From Spirosoma linguale DSM 74 (GTDB lineage Bacteria; Bacteroidota; Bacteroidia; Cytophagales; Spirosomataceae), in contig CP001769.1 in the NCBI GenBank assembly GCA_000024525.1, positions 7,783,001 to 7,847,000 of the forward strand: DNA of 64,000 nucleotides, given 5' to 3'. This document shows, one piece after another, positions 8,382-17,747 of this stretch (positions are counted from its first letter, which is position 1; the number at the start of each line of letters is the position of its first letter). The translations under genes were made by a program, and so were the position numbers. The notes under the pieces are model-generated. The model ran no database searches. It was not told the DNA's origin and saw only the letters and a list, made by a program, of their open reading frames with translations.

Positions 8382-10655
8382 TTATCTCACTTCCCACTCG
8401 TGCGTGCCAGCCCCAACGGATGTGATTTTCCAGAAATTCCCTTCAACTGCGGCCTTAACCGATTTGCCATTTTGTAGCACCTGACTTTTTGTCTTTTTCC
8501 GGGGCAGATAGACAACACCGTTGGTATTGGCGGGCAGGGTAGTGCGTAACACGAACCGGTCCGGCGTATTGTCGAACGCTACGGAGATGGGCCCGCGCAG
8601 GGTAGCCACTTGCAGCGATGCCTGCCGTAACGTATCGGGCTGCGGTTTTATCTGAACGGTTTCATAAGCCAGTGTCAGGGCTTCAACGCCCATCAACTTT
8701 CGCACGATGATGTTGGCCGGGGCCGACCCCCAGGCGTGGTTCCAGTCCTGATTGGGTTTATAGCGGGTATCCCAGGCTTCGGTCGTCATGGTCGAGCCGG
8801 TGCGCAGCATGTTGTACCAGCTTCGCTCATCGGTCGAGGTCATCAGGGCCAGCCCGTAGGCGCTTTCGTTGGCGTTATAAAGCGCATCGAGCAAAAACTG
8901 TGATCCATATACGCTACAGGCCATCCCCCGCGAACGTATGTGAGCCAGCACCTGCGATTGTAGTTTCTCGGGTACCAGGCCAAAGGCCAGCGCCATCATG
9001 TTGGCGTGTAGAGAGGCATGGTCGGTCCCTTCGCCGTCGCGAACCAGACCGGTTTTAGGGTGAATAAACGTCGCCTGAAACGCCTTCCTGACCAAACCGG
9101 CGCGGTTGGCATAGAACGCGGCATCGTCGGTTTTGCCCAGGCGGCTTGCCAGTTGCGCCATAAAGACCAGCCCCTGATAATGGAATGCGTTGACAACGGC
9201 GTTGTAATCCGTAAAAACAAACCCGTCTGTTTCGCCCGCTTCTTTCTTGCCAAGCCCAAGAACTCCCTGTTGTGGCCAGTCGACAATATCCTGAATGGTA
9301 GGCCGCCCATCGAAGGTATCGTAATGAATCGACTTTTTGAATTCGGGGGTTTGCAGGCCCGTTCGGGTACTGATAAGACCATCCGGGCGGGCGAGAGGCA
9401 GCAGGAGCTTGGCTTTCAGTTCGGGGTAAAGGGCCTCTACCGTACGCGAATCGCCGGAGTAGAGATAGTCGTACCACGCAATCAGCACATTTTGCAGTGA
9501 CCATTCGGTAGGCCAGGTGGCATGAAAAACCAGGTAGTTCAGCGACCGCTTGGCCATGTTGTATTCGGCGTCGGTGGCGTAGTGCGACAACTGGTTGAGC
9601 AACGCATCGGCTTCGTACGGAATTCGCTCGCGGTCGCCATCCACGTAATACCCGGTAAAGGTGGTGGCTTTGATGGTGTGTTTGCAGAGGTCCCAAATCT
9701 GGTTGAGGGTCGAGTCTGAACTGCTAAAGGTCGTAGCGCTATCGTCGAACGGGTAGGTGACGACCTGCCGAACAATCTGCTCAATGCGGGTGGCTGGATT
9801 GAACGCCAGCTCGACGTAGCGGAACGGCAGCACTTCGCCGATGTAATCGGGCATGAGTATGGCTTTGGGACCGGTGTTGCGCTTATCAGGCTTGAATTGA
9901 ATGGCGTAGCGGTGTGTCCCTTTTTGTAATGGCACCCGAATCTGACGATAACGGAGCGTACCCGATGGCTTTTCGTTGACGTGTCCATCGGCGGTAACGG
10001 CTTCACCCAGGTGTACAATCAGCGTATCCGATTCTGAAGCGGACGAAACGGTCAGAAACGCCTGTCCGAATGCGTCTTTGCCAAAGTCATACACAATTCG
10101 TTGCCCGGCTAGCGTCCGTTGCGACCGGGGGGCTTCTTCGGTCTTAACCAGCGGATAAAACGGTGTTTCGTAGGCTGTCAGGCGCGGAGCTGTGCGGAAC
10201 GCTTTGGGTTGCGAGAAATCACTTTCCAGGTTGCGCTCGTTCCAGACTTTTACTTTCCAGAAATAGATTCGGTTGGTATCCAGCTTTTGCGAAGCAGGTA
10301 AAAGAATGCCCACACTCTGGCTGCTCATCACTTTCCCGGAATCCCAAACGTCGCCCGCATCGGCCTGATTCTTTTGTCGGGAGGTCGATAAAATCAGGCG
10401 GTACGCCGTTTGCCGACTTGTTCCCCCGGCCGTGGAAAGTACCCAGCTAAAGGAAGGGCGTGAACTGCGAATCAGGGCCAGTTGCCCGGCGAATTTTGCC
10501 GAGTCGGCCCCGTCGAGGGTATAGTTCGTTAAAAAGCCATTGCTCCACACCTTATCGGTATGGAGCAACAGGTCTGTCCGTAAGTTTGTTGGAGCCGTTT
10601 GAGCAAAAGCTGTCAGGCTGGCCGCCAGCAGTCCAAGAAAGAAAATGTAGCGCAT
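8382..10655 (-). CDS. GH78-like alpha-L-rhamnosidase
   Basis: The protein has 757 residues with a signal peptide (MRYIFFLGLLAASLTAFA). A fibronectin-like N-terminal part (SFSWVLSTAGG, YFWKVKVWNE) and beta domains precede an alpha/alpha-barrel catalytic part. The segment YYVDGDRERIPYEADALLNQ at about 337-356 matches the acidic active-site region of GH78 rhamnosidases, followed by TEWSLQNVLIAWYDYLYSGD. The C-terminal region (SYGLALM-like, TTEAWDTRYKPNQDWNHAWG) is also typical. It presumably removes terminal L-rhamnose from glycans. It is the last gene of the susC-susD-GH43-GH78 set, 27 bp after the GH43 gene. Confidence 0.85.
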   Translation of the reverse strand: MRYIFFLGLLAASLTAFAQTAPTNLRTDLLLHTDKVWSNGFLTNYTLDGADSAKFAGQLALIRSSRPSFSWVLSTAGGTSRQTAYRLILSTSRQKNQADAGDVWDSGKVMSSQSVGILLPASQKLDTNRIYFWKVKVWNERNLESDFSQPKAFRTAPRLTAYETPFYPLVKTEEAPRSQRTLAGQRIVYDFGKDAFGQAFLTVSSASESDTLIVHLGEAVTADGHVNEKPSGTLRYRQIRVPLQKGTHRYAIQFKPDKRNTGPKAILMPDYIGEVLPFRYVELAFNPATRIEQIVRQVVTYPFDDSATTFSSSDSTLNQIWDLCKHTIKATTFTGYYVDGDRERIPYEADALLNQLSHYATDAEYNMAKRSLNYLVFHATWPTEWSLQNVLIAWYDYLYSGDSRTVEALYPELKAKLLLPLARPDGLISTRTGLQTPEFKKSIHYDTFDGRPTIQDIVDWPQQGVLGLGKKEAGETDGFVFTDYNAVVNAFHYQGLVFMAQLASRLGKTDDAAFYANRAGLVRKAFQATFIHPKTGLVRDGEGTDHASLHANMMALAFGLVPEKLQSQVLAHIRSRGMACSVYGSQFLLDALYNANESAYGLALMTSTDERSWYNMLRTGSTMTTEAWDTRYKPNQDWNHAWGSAPANIIVRKLMGVEALTLAYETVQIKPQPDTLRQASLQVATLRGPISVAFDNTPDRFVLRTTLPANTNGVVYLPRKKTKSQVLQNGKSVKAAVEGNFWKITSVGAGTHEWEVR

Positions 10656-10682
10656 GAAATGGGGTTGTTGTAGACTAACTAC

Positions 10683-11660
10683 TTATTTCCCTAAACGCGC
10701 CAATTCCCACTGATCTACCCATTTTACGACCGGCTGGTTGTTTTCGAAGGTGATGGGCAGCCACAGGTAACGGCTATCTTTCAGGTCTTTGGGGTTCCAG
10801 CGGTCGGCCATGAAGATGAACGCATTTCGTTTGCCCTGAACGGGCTGGATGTAGGTCGACTGGCCGTCGAAGGTTTTGTCGGCCATGGGTCCCTGCATGG
10901 GGTCACCCACCAGTTTCCACGGCCCGAAGGGCGATGTGGCTACGTGCAGACTGGCCTGATTGGGTGCCCAGCCAGTGCAGCCGCTGGTGATGAGGTAATA
11001 CTGATTGTCTTTCCTGAAGATGGCCGGTGCTTCGCGGTGGTTGCTGAACAGCAGGGTGTCTTGCGTTGTGGCCGACAGGTAGTCGTCGGTTAGTTTCACC
11101 AGCCGAAGGTCGTAGTTTTCGCGGGCCGAGTAGATGTGGTAGGCCGAGCCGTCATCATCCACAAACAGCGTCATATCCCGCGACATGTGGCCGTTGGGCC
11201 GAAAGCTTTTCACGTACTGATACGGTCCCGTCACGTTTTTGCTGACCGCCACCCCGGCCCGGGCCGCTTTGTAGCCCTGACCGGGCAGTTCGAGGTGAAA
11301 CCACATCACATACTGCTTCGTCTTCGGATTGTAAATGACCTTGGGCCGCTCCATCAGGCCGTTTGTGGCAATCTCGCTTGCCGGGTCGGTAGATTTGGCC
11401 AGGGCCAGTCCCTCGTTTTTCCAGGTGTACAAGTCTTTCGACGAATACACATTAACGCCTTCCGAGGCCGACAGGCCGCGTTTCTCGCCAAACCAGTAGT
11501 ACGTTTTGTTCACGTACAAGAGTCCCCCGCCGTGGGCATTGATGACCTCGCCCTTGTCGTCGTACCAGACCGCACCGGGTTTGACAAGCTTCTGCGCGGT
11601 GCTGATGAGCGGGAGCAGGGTTGACGTAAGGAAAAGGAGGGTAAAGGAAATGAGTTTCAT
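10683..11660 (-). CDS. GH43-like exported glycosidase
   Basis: I start at the ATG at 11660, which gives a clean signal peptide (MKLISFTLLFLTSTLLPLISTAQ); an upstream ATG at 11690 adds ten non-signal residues. The 325-residue product shows a five-bladed propeller GH43 pattern: an early segment INAHGGGLLYVNKTYYWFGE, the ERPKVIYNPKTKQYVMWFHL strand, SRDMTLFVDDDGSAYHIYS and REAPAIF. These features look like the galactan-acting branch of GH43 (exo-beta-1,3-galactanase-like), but the subfamily is not certain by eye. It sits between susD and the GH78 gene, consistent with breakdown of a galactose- and rhamnose-containing plant glycan. Confidence 0.82.
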   Translation of the reverse strand: MKLISFTLLFLTSTLLPLISTAQKLVKPGAVWYDDKGEVINAHGGGLLYVNKTYYWFGEKRGLSASEGVNVYSSKDLYTWKNEGLALAKSTDPASEIATNGLMERPKVIYNPKTKQYVMWFHLELPGQGYKAARAGVAVSKNVTGPYQYVKSFRPNGHMSRDMTLFVDDDGSAYHIYSARENYDLRLVKLTDDYLSATTQDTLLFSNHREAPAIFRKDNQYYLITSGCTGWAPNQASLHVATSPFGPWKLVGDPMQGPMADKTFDGQSTYIQPVQGKRNAFIFMADRWNPKDLKDSRYLWLPITFENNQPVVKWVDQWELARLGK

Positions 11661-11714
11661 AGTTGGAAAGATAAAGGGAATTGACCCCACGGCAACTACC
11701 GTGGGGCACCTTTT

Positions 11715-13343
11715 TTAATACCCCGGATTCTGCGTCAGCACCGCGTCTTTGTTGAGCTGGATTTCCGTCAGGGGAATCGGCATTAGCAAGTGCGTACTGG
11801 TCAGGCTTCGCAAGGGGTTTACGGCGCTGTTCGCGTTGAGCCGGGTAGCCCGGTCGACCAGCGTTTTAGTCCGCATCAGGGTCATCCGGCGGTTCTCTTC
11901 GCCGATCAGTTCGCGAACACGCTCATCGAGGATGAAGTCCAGCGTCATATCCGCCGATGTTACTTTGCCTACTGTCGGGTAGCCCGCGAAAGCCCGTTCA
12001 CGCAGTACGTTGATGCTCGTGGCTGCGGCTTCCAGTTTGCCTTGCTTGACCTGCGCTTCGGCCAGTAGCAGATAGGTTTCGCCCAGACGCATCAGGATGA
12101 AATCCTTGATCATGGCGTAACCAAACGTATCGTTGGGGTCGAACTGGTACCACTTGGTGGTGTGGGGCGCTATGTTGTACAGCGTGTCTGTACCGGTATA
12201 AGGCACTACTTTGCCATAGGTAGCGGGCTTGGAAGGGTCATTGTAGACGTACCGCCGACGGATATTGTATTGCGAATTACGAACGTCGCCCGGTTTGTAC
12301 AGGCTGTACAAAACCCAGTTGCTGAGCCGTAGTCGTCCCAATGCCCGGCCTCCGGTCGAATCGGAGAGGGCCATGCCCTGCACGTTATGGTAGGCCGCTC
12401 CCCAGGTCCGGCGCTGCTGCGGGTTATCCGTAATACCACCCACAACCGTAGTTGGGTTTTCCTGCTCCAGTACCCAAATGGCTTCGGTATTGCCCTGCAC
12501 CCGGCGCTGATTGCCGTAGATGAACATGTCGTGGTAATAGTCGCCCGGCTCGCCCGCTTTGATGCCGTAGCGGTTCTTGATAAGCTTGAACCGGCCACTG
12601 CTGATGATCGTCTGAAGCTGAGCTTCGGCCAGATCGGGCTTGTCCATCCGCAGATAGGCTTCGGCCAGCAGCTGCATCGCCATGAATTTATTGGCGCGTC
12701 CGTAGAGCTTGCCCTTCGAGTTGGTTTTCACGCTCTCAATGTCCGGCAGGTTGGCTACGGCATAGGTCAGGTCTTCCACGATCAGCTTGTTAACATCCTC
12801 CACCGGAGCCCGTACGAAATCCGTTTTGGGGCCGGTCAGCGCCTGCGTCAGGATGGGCACACCCCCGAAACAGGTAGCCAGGTTGTTGTAGGCGTATCCT
12901 CGGAAGAACCGCGCTTCGGCATCGATTTTATCCTTACCGGTCTTGCTGATAGCCGTCAGGGTAGGGGCCTCAATGCCATTGATGATCGTGTTGGTCAGGT
13001 TGATCATCACGTAGTTGCGGTTCCAGGTGCGGGCCGCGGCTCCATCGGTAGGCGTCAGCAGGGCGTAGTTGTAGTAGGGAATTTCGATACCCTGCTGGTT
13101 GGCCGTCGCGTTGGCTACATCGGTACCCACCTGCCAGACGCTGGGCCAGCCCTGCTGGTCGGACCAGGAAAAATAGGTGCTCGTGTGGTTGTACAAACCC
13201 ACCAGTGATGCCTCGAACCCTAATGAGTCATTGAGGGTAACGGGCGTGTAGGAGGAAAAAGGCTTTTCTTCCAGAAAGGTATCCTTGCAGGCCGATGTCA
13301 GAATGACGGTCGACAGGGCCAGTACTTTTATGTATGCTTTCAT
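11715..13343 (-). CDS. SusD/RagB-family glycan-binding lipoprotein
   Basis: The 542-residue protein has a lipoprotein signal ending at TSAC and the family features CKDTFLEEKPFSSYTP, RAYAYNNLATCFGGVPI-like and the TPR-like segment KFMAMQLLAEAYLRMDKPDLAEAQL. The C-terminus has the usual LMPIPLTEIQLNKDAVLTQN ending. SusD proteins sit on the outer face of the outer membrane and form a lid over the SusC transporter. The gene follows susC by 24 bp. Confidence 0.95.
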   Translation of the reverse strand: MKAYIKVLALSTVILTSACKDTFLEEKPFSSYTPVTLNDSLGFEASLVGLYNHTSTYFSWSDQQGWPSVWQVGTDVANATANQQGIEIPYYNYALLTPTDGAAARTWNRNYVMINLTNTIINGIEAPTLTAISKTGKDKIDAEARFFRGYAYNNLATCFGGVPILTQALTGPKTDFVRAPVEDVNKLIVEDLTYAVANLPDIESVKTNSKGKLYGRANKFMAMQLLAEAYLRMDKPDLAEAQLQTIISSGRFKLIKNRYGIKAGEPGDYYHDMFIYGNQRRVQGNTEAIWVLEQENPTTVVGGITDNPQQRRTWGAAYHNVQGMALSDSTGGRALGRLRLSNWVLYSLYKPGDVRNSQYNIRRRYVYNDPSKPATYGKVVPYTGTDTLYNIAPHTTKWYQFDPNDTFGYAMIKDFILMRLGETYLLLAEAQVKQGKLEAAATSINVLRERAFAGYPTVGKVTSADMTLDFILDERVRELIGEENRRMTLMRTKTLVDRATRLNANSAVNPLRSLTSTHLLMPIPLTEIQLNKDAVLTQNPGY

Positions 13344-13367
13344 CGAAGTTGATTTTGAGGCTGCGGA

Positions 13368-16300
13368 TTAGCGAAGGCTGATGTTAAGGCCCATCACAAA
13401 AGAGCGGGTCAGCGGGTAGTTGTTCGTCCAGTCGCCGGAGCCGCGGGAAGACTGCACCGCTTCGGGGTCCCAGCCAATCCAGTTGGTAAAGGTGTACAGG
13501 TTACGACCACTGGCATAAACTGTCAGGCTGCCCAGGTGCAGTTTATCAAGCAGTTTCTGATCGAAGACGTAGCTCAGCGTTACGTCCTTGATACGGGTGT
13601 AGCTCGCATCCGACGCATAGCCGTAGCCCCGTGGGTTCTTGAACGCCAGCGACGGGCGGGTGTTGCTCTTGTTGTTGGCCGTCCAGTACCCCACGTCGAT
13701 GGGCGTGTTCCGTTTGCCGGTTTCGTCGGCGTAGGTCAGGTCGGCGTTATTGCGGGTTATGCCCTGAACCGTCTGGATAAACACGTTGAGGTTGAAATTC
13801 TTGTAATGGAAGGTGTTCGTCAGGCCACCGGTCCACTTGGGAGCCGTCTGGCCCAGAATCATCCGGTCGCCGTCGGCGGTGATCTTCTTGTCGCCGTTGA
13901 GGTCGGCAAATTTCAGGTCACCGGCCACCGCGCCGGGGTCCTGCGAGGACGCGTCTTCGCCCGTTTGCCAGACACCGGCCAGTTTGTAGTCGTACACCAC
14001 GCTGATGGGCTGACCAATGAACCAGCGGTTTCCGAGGTCGTCTTTCTTGTCGCCGTAGAGGTCCAGAATGCGGTTGCGGTTGGAGGCAAATACAACGGTG
14101 CTTTCCCATTTGAAATCGCCATTCGTTACGTTTCGGGTGTTCAGCGTGAGTTCGATACCGGTGTTCGACGTTTCGCCGAGGTTATCGTATACGCTCGAAT
14201 AGCCGGTCAGGATGGGTAGGCTGCGCAATAGGAGCAATCCTTTGGTGTTATTCTTGTACAGATCAAGGCTACCGTTGATGCGGTTGTTGAGGATACCGAA
14301 ATCTACGCCGATGTTGCGGCTGAGGGTCGTCTCCCATTGCAGATTGGCGTTGCCCAGGTTGCCCGGCTGTGCGCCGATGGTGCTCACGCCGTTGAAGGGC
14401 GACCGAACGGTGTTGTCGGTCGTAATGGTCCGGTATACGCTGATGGCTTCGTTACCCGATTTGCCGTACGAGAAACGCAGTTTCAGGTTGCTCACCAGGT
14501 TCACGTTTTTCATGAAAGCCTCATTGCTGATGTTCCAGCCGATAGCCGCCGAGGGAAACAGGCCGTACTTGGTAGTATTGGCTCCGAACACTGACGAACC
14601 ATCGCGACGGGCCGTAACGGTGAACAGATACCGGCTGTCGTACGAGTAGTTGACCCGACCCATTTGCGAGTTCAGGCCGTAGCGGTCGGCATAGGAGTTA
14701 CTCGACTGCGTGGCACCGGCCCCCAGGTTATTGAACGACAACTGGTCGTTGACAAAGCCCGTTGCCGTTCCGGTTGCGGTGGCGTATTTCCGCTGCTGGG
14801 CGCTGTACAGACCCGTGAAGTCGAAGTGGTTCTTGCCGAAATCCCGGCTGTACGACAGGATATTTTCTAGGGTGAAGCTGTTGGTTTCGGAGAAGAACGT
14901 GTTGGCCGTACCGAGCAGGTCGTTGGCCGCCCGGCCATTATAACTCGCCGTGCGGGCCGGAATGTACGAGTAACCGAGGTTCATGCGGTATTTCAGCCCG
15001 TTCAGTTTGCCCGGCAGTTTCAGTTCGAGGTAGGCGTTCCCGTTCAGGTTGGTGTTGCGGTCAACGCGGTCGACGGTCAGGCCAATCATTGGGTTGGTAT
15101 ACAACTGCTCCGGGAACATGGGGTAAATGCGGTAGGTCCCGTCGGCGTTGTACTCCTGCCCGTAGGGGCTCATGGCCGATGCGTTGAGCATGTTGGCGCG
15201 GCCGCCGTCGCGGTTGCTGTTGGCAATGAACAGCGAGGTGCCCACCGTCAGGTAATCCGTCAGGGTAACGTCCAGATTGGAGCGGAAACTGGCCCGCTTG
15301 TACTGATAGCCTTTGATAACGCCTTTCTGATCCAGAAACTCACCCGAGATGAAGTACCGCACATTGGGCGATCCACCCGAAATGCTCAGGTTGTGGTCCT
15401 GCAACACGCCCGTCTGGGTCGCTTCTTTCATCCAGTCGGTGGTGATGCCCGCGTTGTAGTTGGCCAACTCGTCGTAGTTAGGCACCGGATTGACCAGTTT
15501 CTGGCCGGTCTGGGCCATGTAATCGGCGTACTTCTGCACGTACTCAGCGCCGTTGCGCGGACGCAGCATATGTGCGAAGTTTTCGACACCCACGTAGTTG
15601 TTATACCGGATGGTCGGCTTGCCGGTGTTACCCCGTTTGGTTGTCACAAGAATAACGCCGTTGGCGCCGTTGGTACCGTAAATAGCCACCGCCGAGGCAT
15701 CTTTCAGTACTTCCATCGACTCGATGTCGTTGGGGTTGATGTCGCTCAGCGAGCCGCCCGTTTTGCTCAGCGGAATACCGTCGACAACCACATAGGGGCC
15801 GGAGTTGGCGTTGATGGAGTTCTGCCCGCGGATGGTCGTTGACGGCGCGGCTCCCGGTACCGACGACGACTGCGAGATGTTGACACCCGCCACTGAGCCT
15901 TGAATGGCCTGCAACACGTTGGTAACGGGTAACTGCGACAAACGGGTTTTGGGTACAGACGCCACCGAACCGGTAATGTCTGAACGTTTCTGGGTACCGT
16001 AACCGACCACGACGACTTCGTTCAGGGATTTTGCATCACCTTTGAGTTGTACGTTCACCACGGTCTGGTTGCCAATGGCAACTTCCTGCAACGTGTAGCC
16101 GATAAACGAAAAGACCAGCACCGGATTCGGGGTGCCGTCGGGGATACGGAGGGTGTAGTTGCCGTCGGCGTCGGTATTTGCCCCGACGGAGCCGCCTTTC
16201 AGCGAAACGGTAGCGCCGGGCAGCGCGTCGCCTTTCTCGTCGGTCACTTTTCCCGTCACGGTAATCACCGCCGTCTCCGACGCACGTAGTCCGGTAACCG

Positions 16301-16409
16301 TTGATCTGACAGAAGCATATAGCGGACTGCTATTGCTGGCAATTTGCTGGCCGAGTACTCCCTGTGCGGGAAGCAGGACGCCACAAAAAAGTAGCCATTT
16401 AATGTCCAT
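13368..16409 (-). CDS. SusC/RagA-family TonB-linked outer-membrane transporter
   Basis: The 1013-residue protein has a signal peptide, a carboxypeptidase-regulatory-like domain at about 48-130 (VTGKVTDEKGDALPGATV), a plug with the SusC signature (NEVVVVGYGTQKRSDITGSV) and ESMEVLKDASAVAIYGTNGANGV-type motifs, and a large barrel ending in LNISLR. It imports oligosaccharides with energy from TonB. It is the first gene of the PUL operon susC-susD-GH43-GH78, and the HTCS at 18907 is its likely regulator. Confidence 0.95.
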   Translation of the reverse strand: MDIKWLLFCGVLLPAQGVLGQQIASNSSPLYASVRSTVTGLRASETAVITVTGKVTDEKGDALPGATVSLKGGSVGANTDADGNYTLRIPDGTPNPVLVFSFIGYTLQEVAIGNQTVVNVQLKGDAKSLNEVVVVGYGTQKRSDITGSVASVPKTRLSQLPVTNVLQAIQGSVAGVNISQSSSVPGAAPSTTIRGQNSINANSGPYVVVDGIPLSKTGGSLSDINPNDIESMEVLKDASAVAIYGTNGANGVILVTTKRGNTGKPTIRYNNYVGVENFAHMLRPRNGAEYVQKYADYMAQTGQKLVNPVPNYDELANYNAGITTDWMKEATQTGVLQDHNLSISGGSPNVRYFISGEFLDQKGVIKGYQYKRASFRSNLDVTLTDYLTVGTSLFIANSNRDGGRANMLNASAMSPYGQEYNADGTYRIYPMFPEQLYTNPMIGLTVDRVDRNTNLNGNAYLELKLPGKLNGLKYRMNLGYSYIPARTASYNGRAANDLLGTANTFFSETNSFTLENILSYSRDFGKNHFDFTGLYSAQQRKYATATGTATGFVNDQLSFNNLGAGATQSSNSYADRYGLNSQMGRVNYSYDSRYLFTVTARRDGSSVFGANTTKYGLFPSAAIGWNISNEAFMKNVNLVSNLKLRFSYGKSGNEAISVYRTITTDNTVRSPFNGVSTIGAQPGNLGNANLQWETTLSRNIGVDFGILNNRINGSLDLYKNNTKGLLLLRSLPILTGYSSVYDNLGETSNTGIELTLNTRNVTNGDFKWESTVVFASNRNRILDLYGDKKDDLGNRWFIGQPISVVYDYKLAGVWQTGEDASSQDPGAVAGDLKFADLNGDKKITADGDRMILGQTAPKWTGGLTNTFHYKNFNLNVFIQTVQGITRNNADLTYADETGKRNTPIDVGYWTANNKSNTRPSLAFKNPRGYGYASDASYTRIKDVTLSYVFDQKLLDKLHLGSLTVYASGRNLYTFTNWIGWDPEAVQSSRGSGDWTNNYPLTRSFVMGLNISLR

Positions 16410-16492
16410 AAAGAGGGGTTTGTAGTTCTTAGTTTTTTGATGATTTATCTTACGATGTGTCAGACGTAAGCAAAATCATTATTTGAATAGTG

Positions 16493-16500
16493 CAAAACTA
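16493..16500 (-). promoter_or_regulatory. Candidate -7 box of the susC operon
   Basis: The minus strand reads TAGTTTTG, matching the Bacteroidota TAnnTTTG box, 83 bp before the susC ATG. No clear -33 element was found, as expected if an activator such as the HTCS is needed. Confidence 0.45.
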
Positions 16501-16559
16501 AGCTGGCCGCTCTGAATGGACGGGGGGCGTTTTCGCCAAAAAAGGGGGTGTAATTGGGA

Positions 16560-16620
16560 TTGGTGGAGTTAGTGGAGTTAGTTAAGTAAGTGTAATTAGT
16601 GTAGTAAGTGTGTTGTGGTG
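16560..16620. repeat. Short degenerate tandem repeat
   Basis: Imperfect copies of a GTGGAGTTA/AGTAAGTGT-like unit run through this stretch upstream of susC. They give a spurious threonine-rich ORF on the minus strand, which I do not call. Confidence 0.5.
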
Positions 16621-16689
16621 TCAGCTTCTTAAAACTGACGAGCGAGGACGGTCTGAGGACCCCGACATCACGGAGGGTAGTCGTAGTAG

Positions 16690-16810
16690 TTGGGCGTAGT
16701 CTGTGACTACGTCCTTGTGTTATCCGGTCTCTGACCGGTATTACTGACTTTCCTGTCACTCCGGTCGGAGGCCGGATAACACTCGAACATAGTCACAGAC
16801 TATGCTCAAC
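16690..16810. repeat. REP-like palindrome pair with compensatory changes
   Basis: Two hairpins in opposite orientation bound this element. CGTAGTC-TGT-GACTACG lies at 16695-16711 and CATAGTC-ACA-GACTATG at 16788-16804; they differ by a G-C to A-T exchange on both arms, which keeps pairing. Between them are CCGGTC-TCT-GACCGG (16724-16738) and an inverted pair GTTATCCGG (16719-16727) / CCGGATAAC (16772-16780). A related palindrome is at 41906-41926. This looks like an interspersed BIME-type repeat of the genome. Confidence 0.75.
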
Positions 16811-16829
16811 CGGATTAGTGAAGTGAGTG

Positions 16830-16873
16830 GAGTAGGTGGAGTGAGTTAACGACTCCACTTACGCCACCTACTC
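16830..16873 (-). terminator. Hairpin after the GH16 gene
   Basis: Perfect 10-bp arms GAGTAGGTGG (16830-16839) and CCACCTACTC (16864-16873), with inner GGAGT/ACTCC pairing, begin 9 bp beyond the GH16 stop in the direction of transcription. It lacks a long T run. It probably separates the DUF1080-GH16 pair from susC. Confidence 0.45.
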
Positions 16874-16882
16874 ACACCAAAC

Positions 16883-17743
16883 TTATCGCTGATAAACGCG
16901 GACGTAGTCGACTTCGTAGCGGGTGGGAAATGGCGTGTTGGCCGGATCTCCGCCGTTGTCGCCACCAATGGCCAGATTCAAAAGGATGTAATGCGGTTGG
17001 TGGAAGGGGTTGATGCCCGAGCCATCTTTATTGATCGTTTCGGTCAGCGAGACGGTGTTCAGCAGCAGATCATCGACGTATAGCTTAATCGACTCCTCGG
17101 TCCAGTCCATGCGCCAGACGTGGAACTTCGTCGACCAGTCGGGGTCGTTTAACGAAGCTACTGTTTTTGTCTTGCTGCGCCATTCGGCGGTCCAGCGTTT
17201 GTCGGTACCCCAGGCTACGTTGGCCAGCAGCTTCTCCTTATAATATTCCATGATGTCGATTTCGCCATTGGAGGGCCATTCGCCCGCTACGCCCAGCGTC
17301 CAGAAGGCAGGCCAGAGACCGGCACGGGCATCAATACGCCCTCGCATCTCAAACCGGCCGTATTTGAAGCTTTGCAGGCCACTCGTGTTCATGCTGGCCG
17401 ATGTGTAGTCGATGGTTTTGCGGCTGGTTTTCCAGTCGGTGCTGCCTGCTTTATAGTTTGGGTTGGGGCGCTGTTCCCGTTTGCCTTCGATAACGAGCAG
17501 TCCATTTTCGCAACGGGCGTTGTCGGGTTGGTACCATTGCAATTCGTTGTTGCGGACAAATCCGTTCTCAAATGTCCAGTTTTTGGCGCTGGGTGCCCCC
17601 GTCGTGTTAAATTCATCCGACCAGGTCAGTTTCCAGGTCGTGTCCGGCCCGGCCACCGGGTTGCTGATGGGGTTTTCCGACTTCATGCAACTGCCGAGGT
17701 TCAGCAGTAGGGGTAATGACAGCAAAATGAGTAGTTGTTTCAT
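16883..17743 (-). CDS. GH16-family endo-glucanase or related lipoprotein
   Basis: The 286-residue protein begins with a lipoprotein signal (lipobox LGSC, Cys 19). The GH16 catalytic signature is at 160-166 (GEIDIME; Glu 161 nucleophile, Asp 163, Glu 166 acid/base) and is preceded by WSDEFNTTGAPSAKNW and AGLWPAFWTLG. The family cleaves beta-1,3- or beta-1,4-linked glucans and galactans (laminarin, mixed-linkage glucan, porphyran, agarose); the specificity cannot be set by eye. The gene follows the DUF1080 gene by 4 bp and precedes susC on the same strand, so it belongs to the PUL. Confidence 0.9.
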   Translation of the reverse strand: MKQLLILLSLPLLLNLGSCMKSENPISNPVAGPDTTWKLTWSDEFNTTGAPSAKNWTFENGFVRNNELQWYQPDNARCENGLLVIEGKREQRPNPNYKAGSTDWKTSRKTIDYTSASMNTSGLQSFKYGRFEMRGRIDARAGLWPAFWTLGVAGEWPSNGEIDIMEYYKEKLLANVAWGTDKRWTAEWRSKTKTVASLNDPDWSTKFHVWRMDWTEESIKLYVDDLLLNTVSLTETINKDGSGINPFHQPHYILLNLAIGGDNGGDPANTPFPTRYEVDYVRVYQR

Positions 17744-17747
17744 AACG

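Noticed and set aside
16460..16759. Minus-strand ORF of 99 residues upstream of susC
   Set aside because: Its Thr/Asn/Tyr-rich middle is the translation of a degenerate tandem repeat, and its N-terminus covers palindromic repeats.
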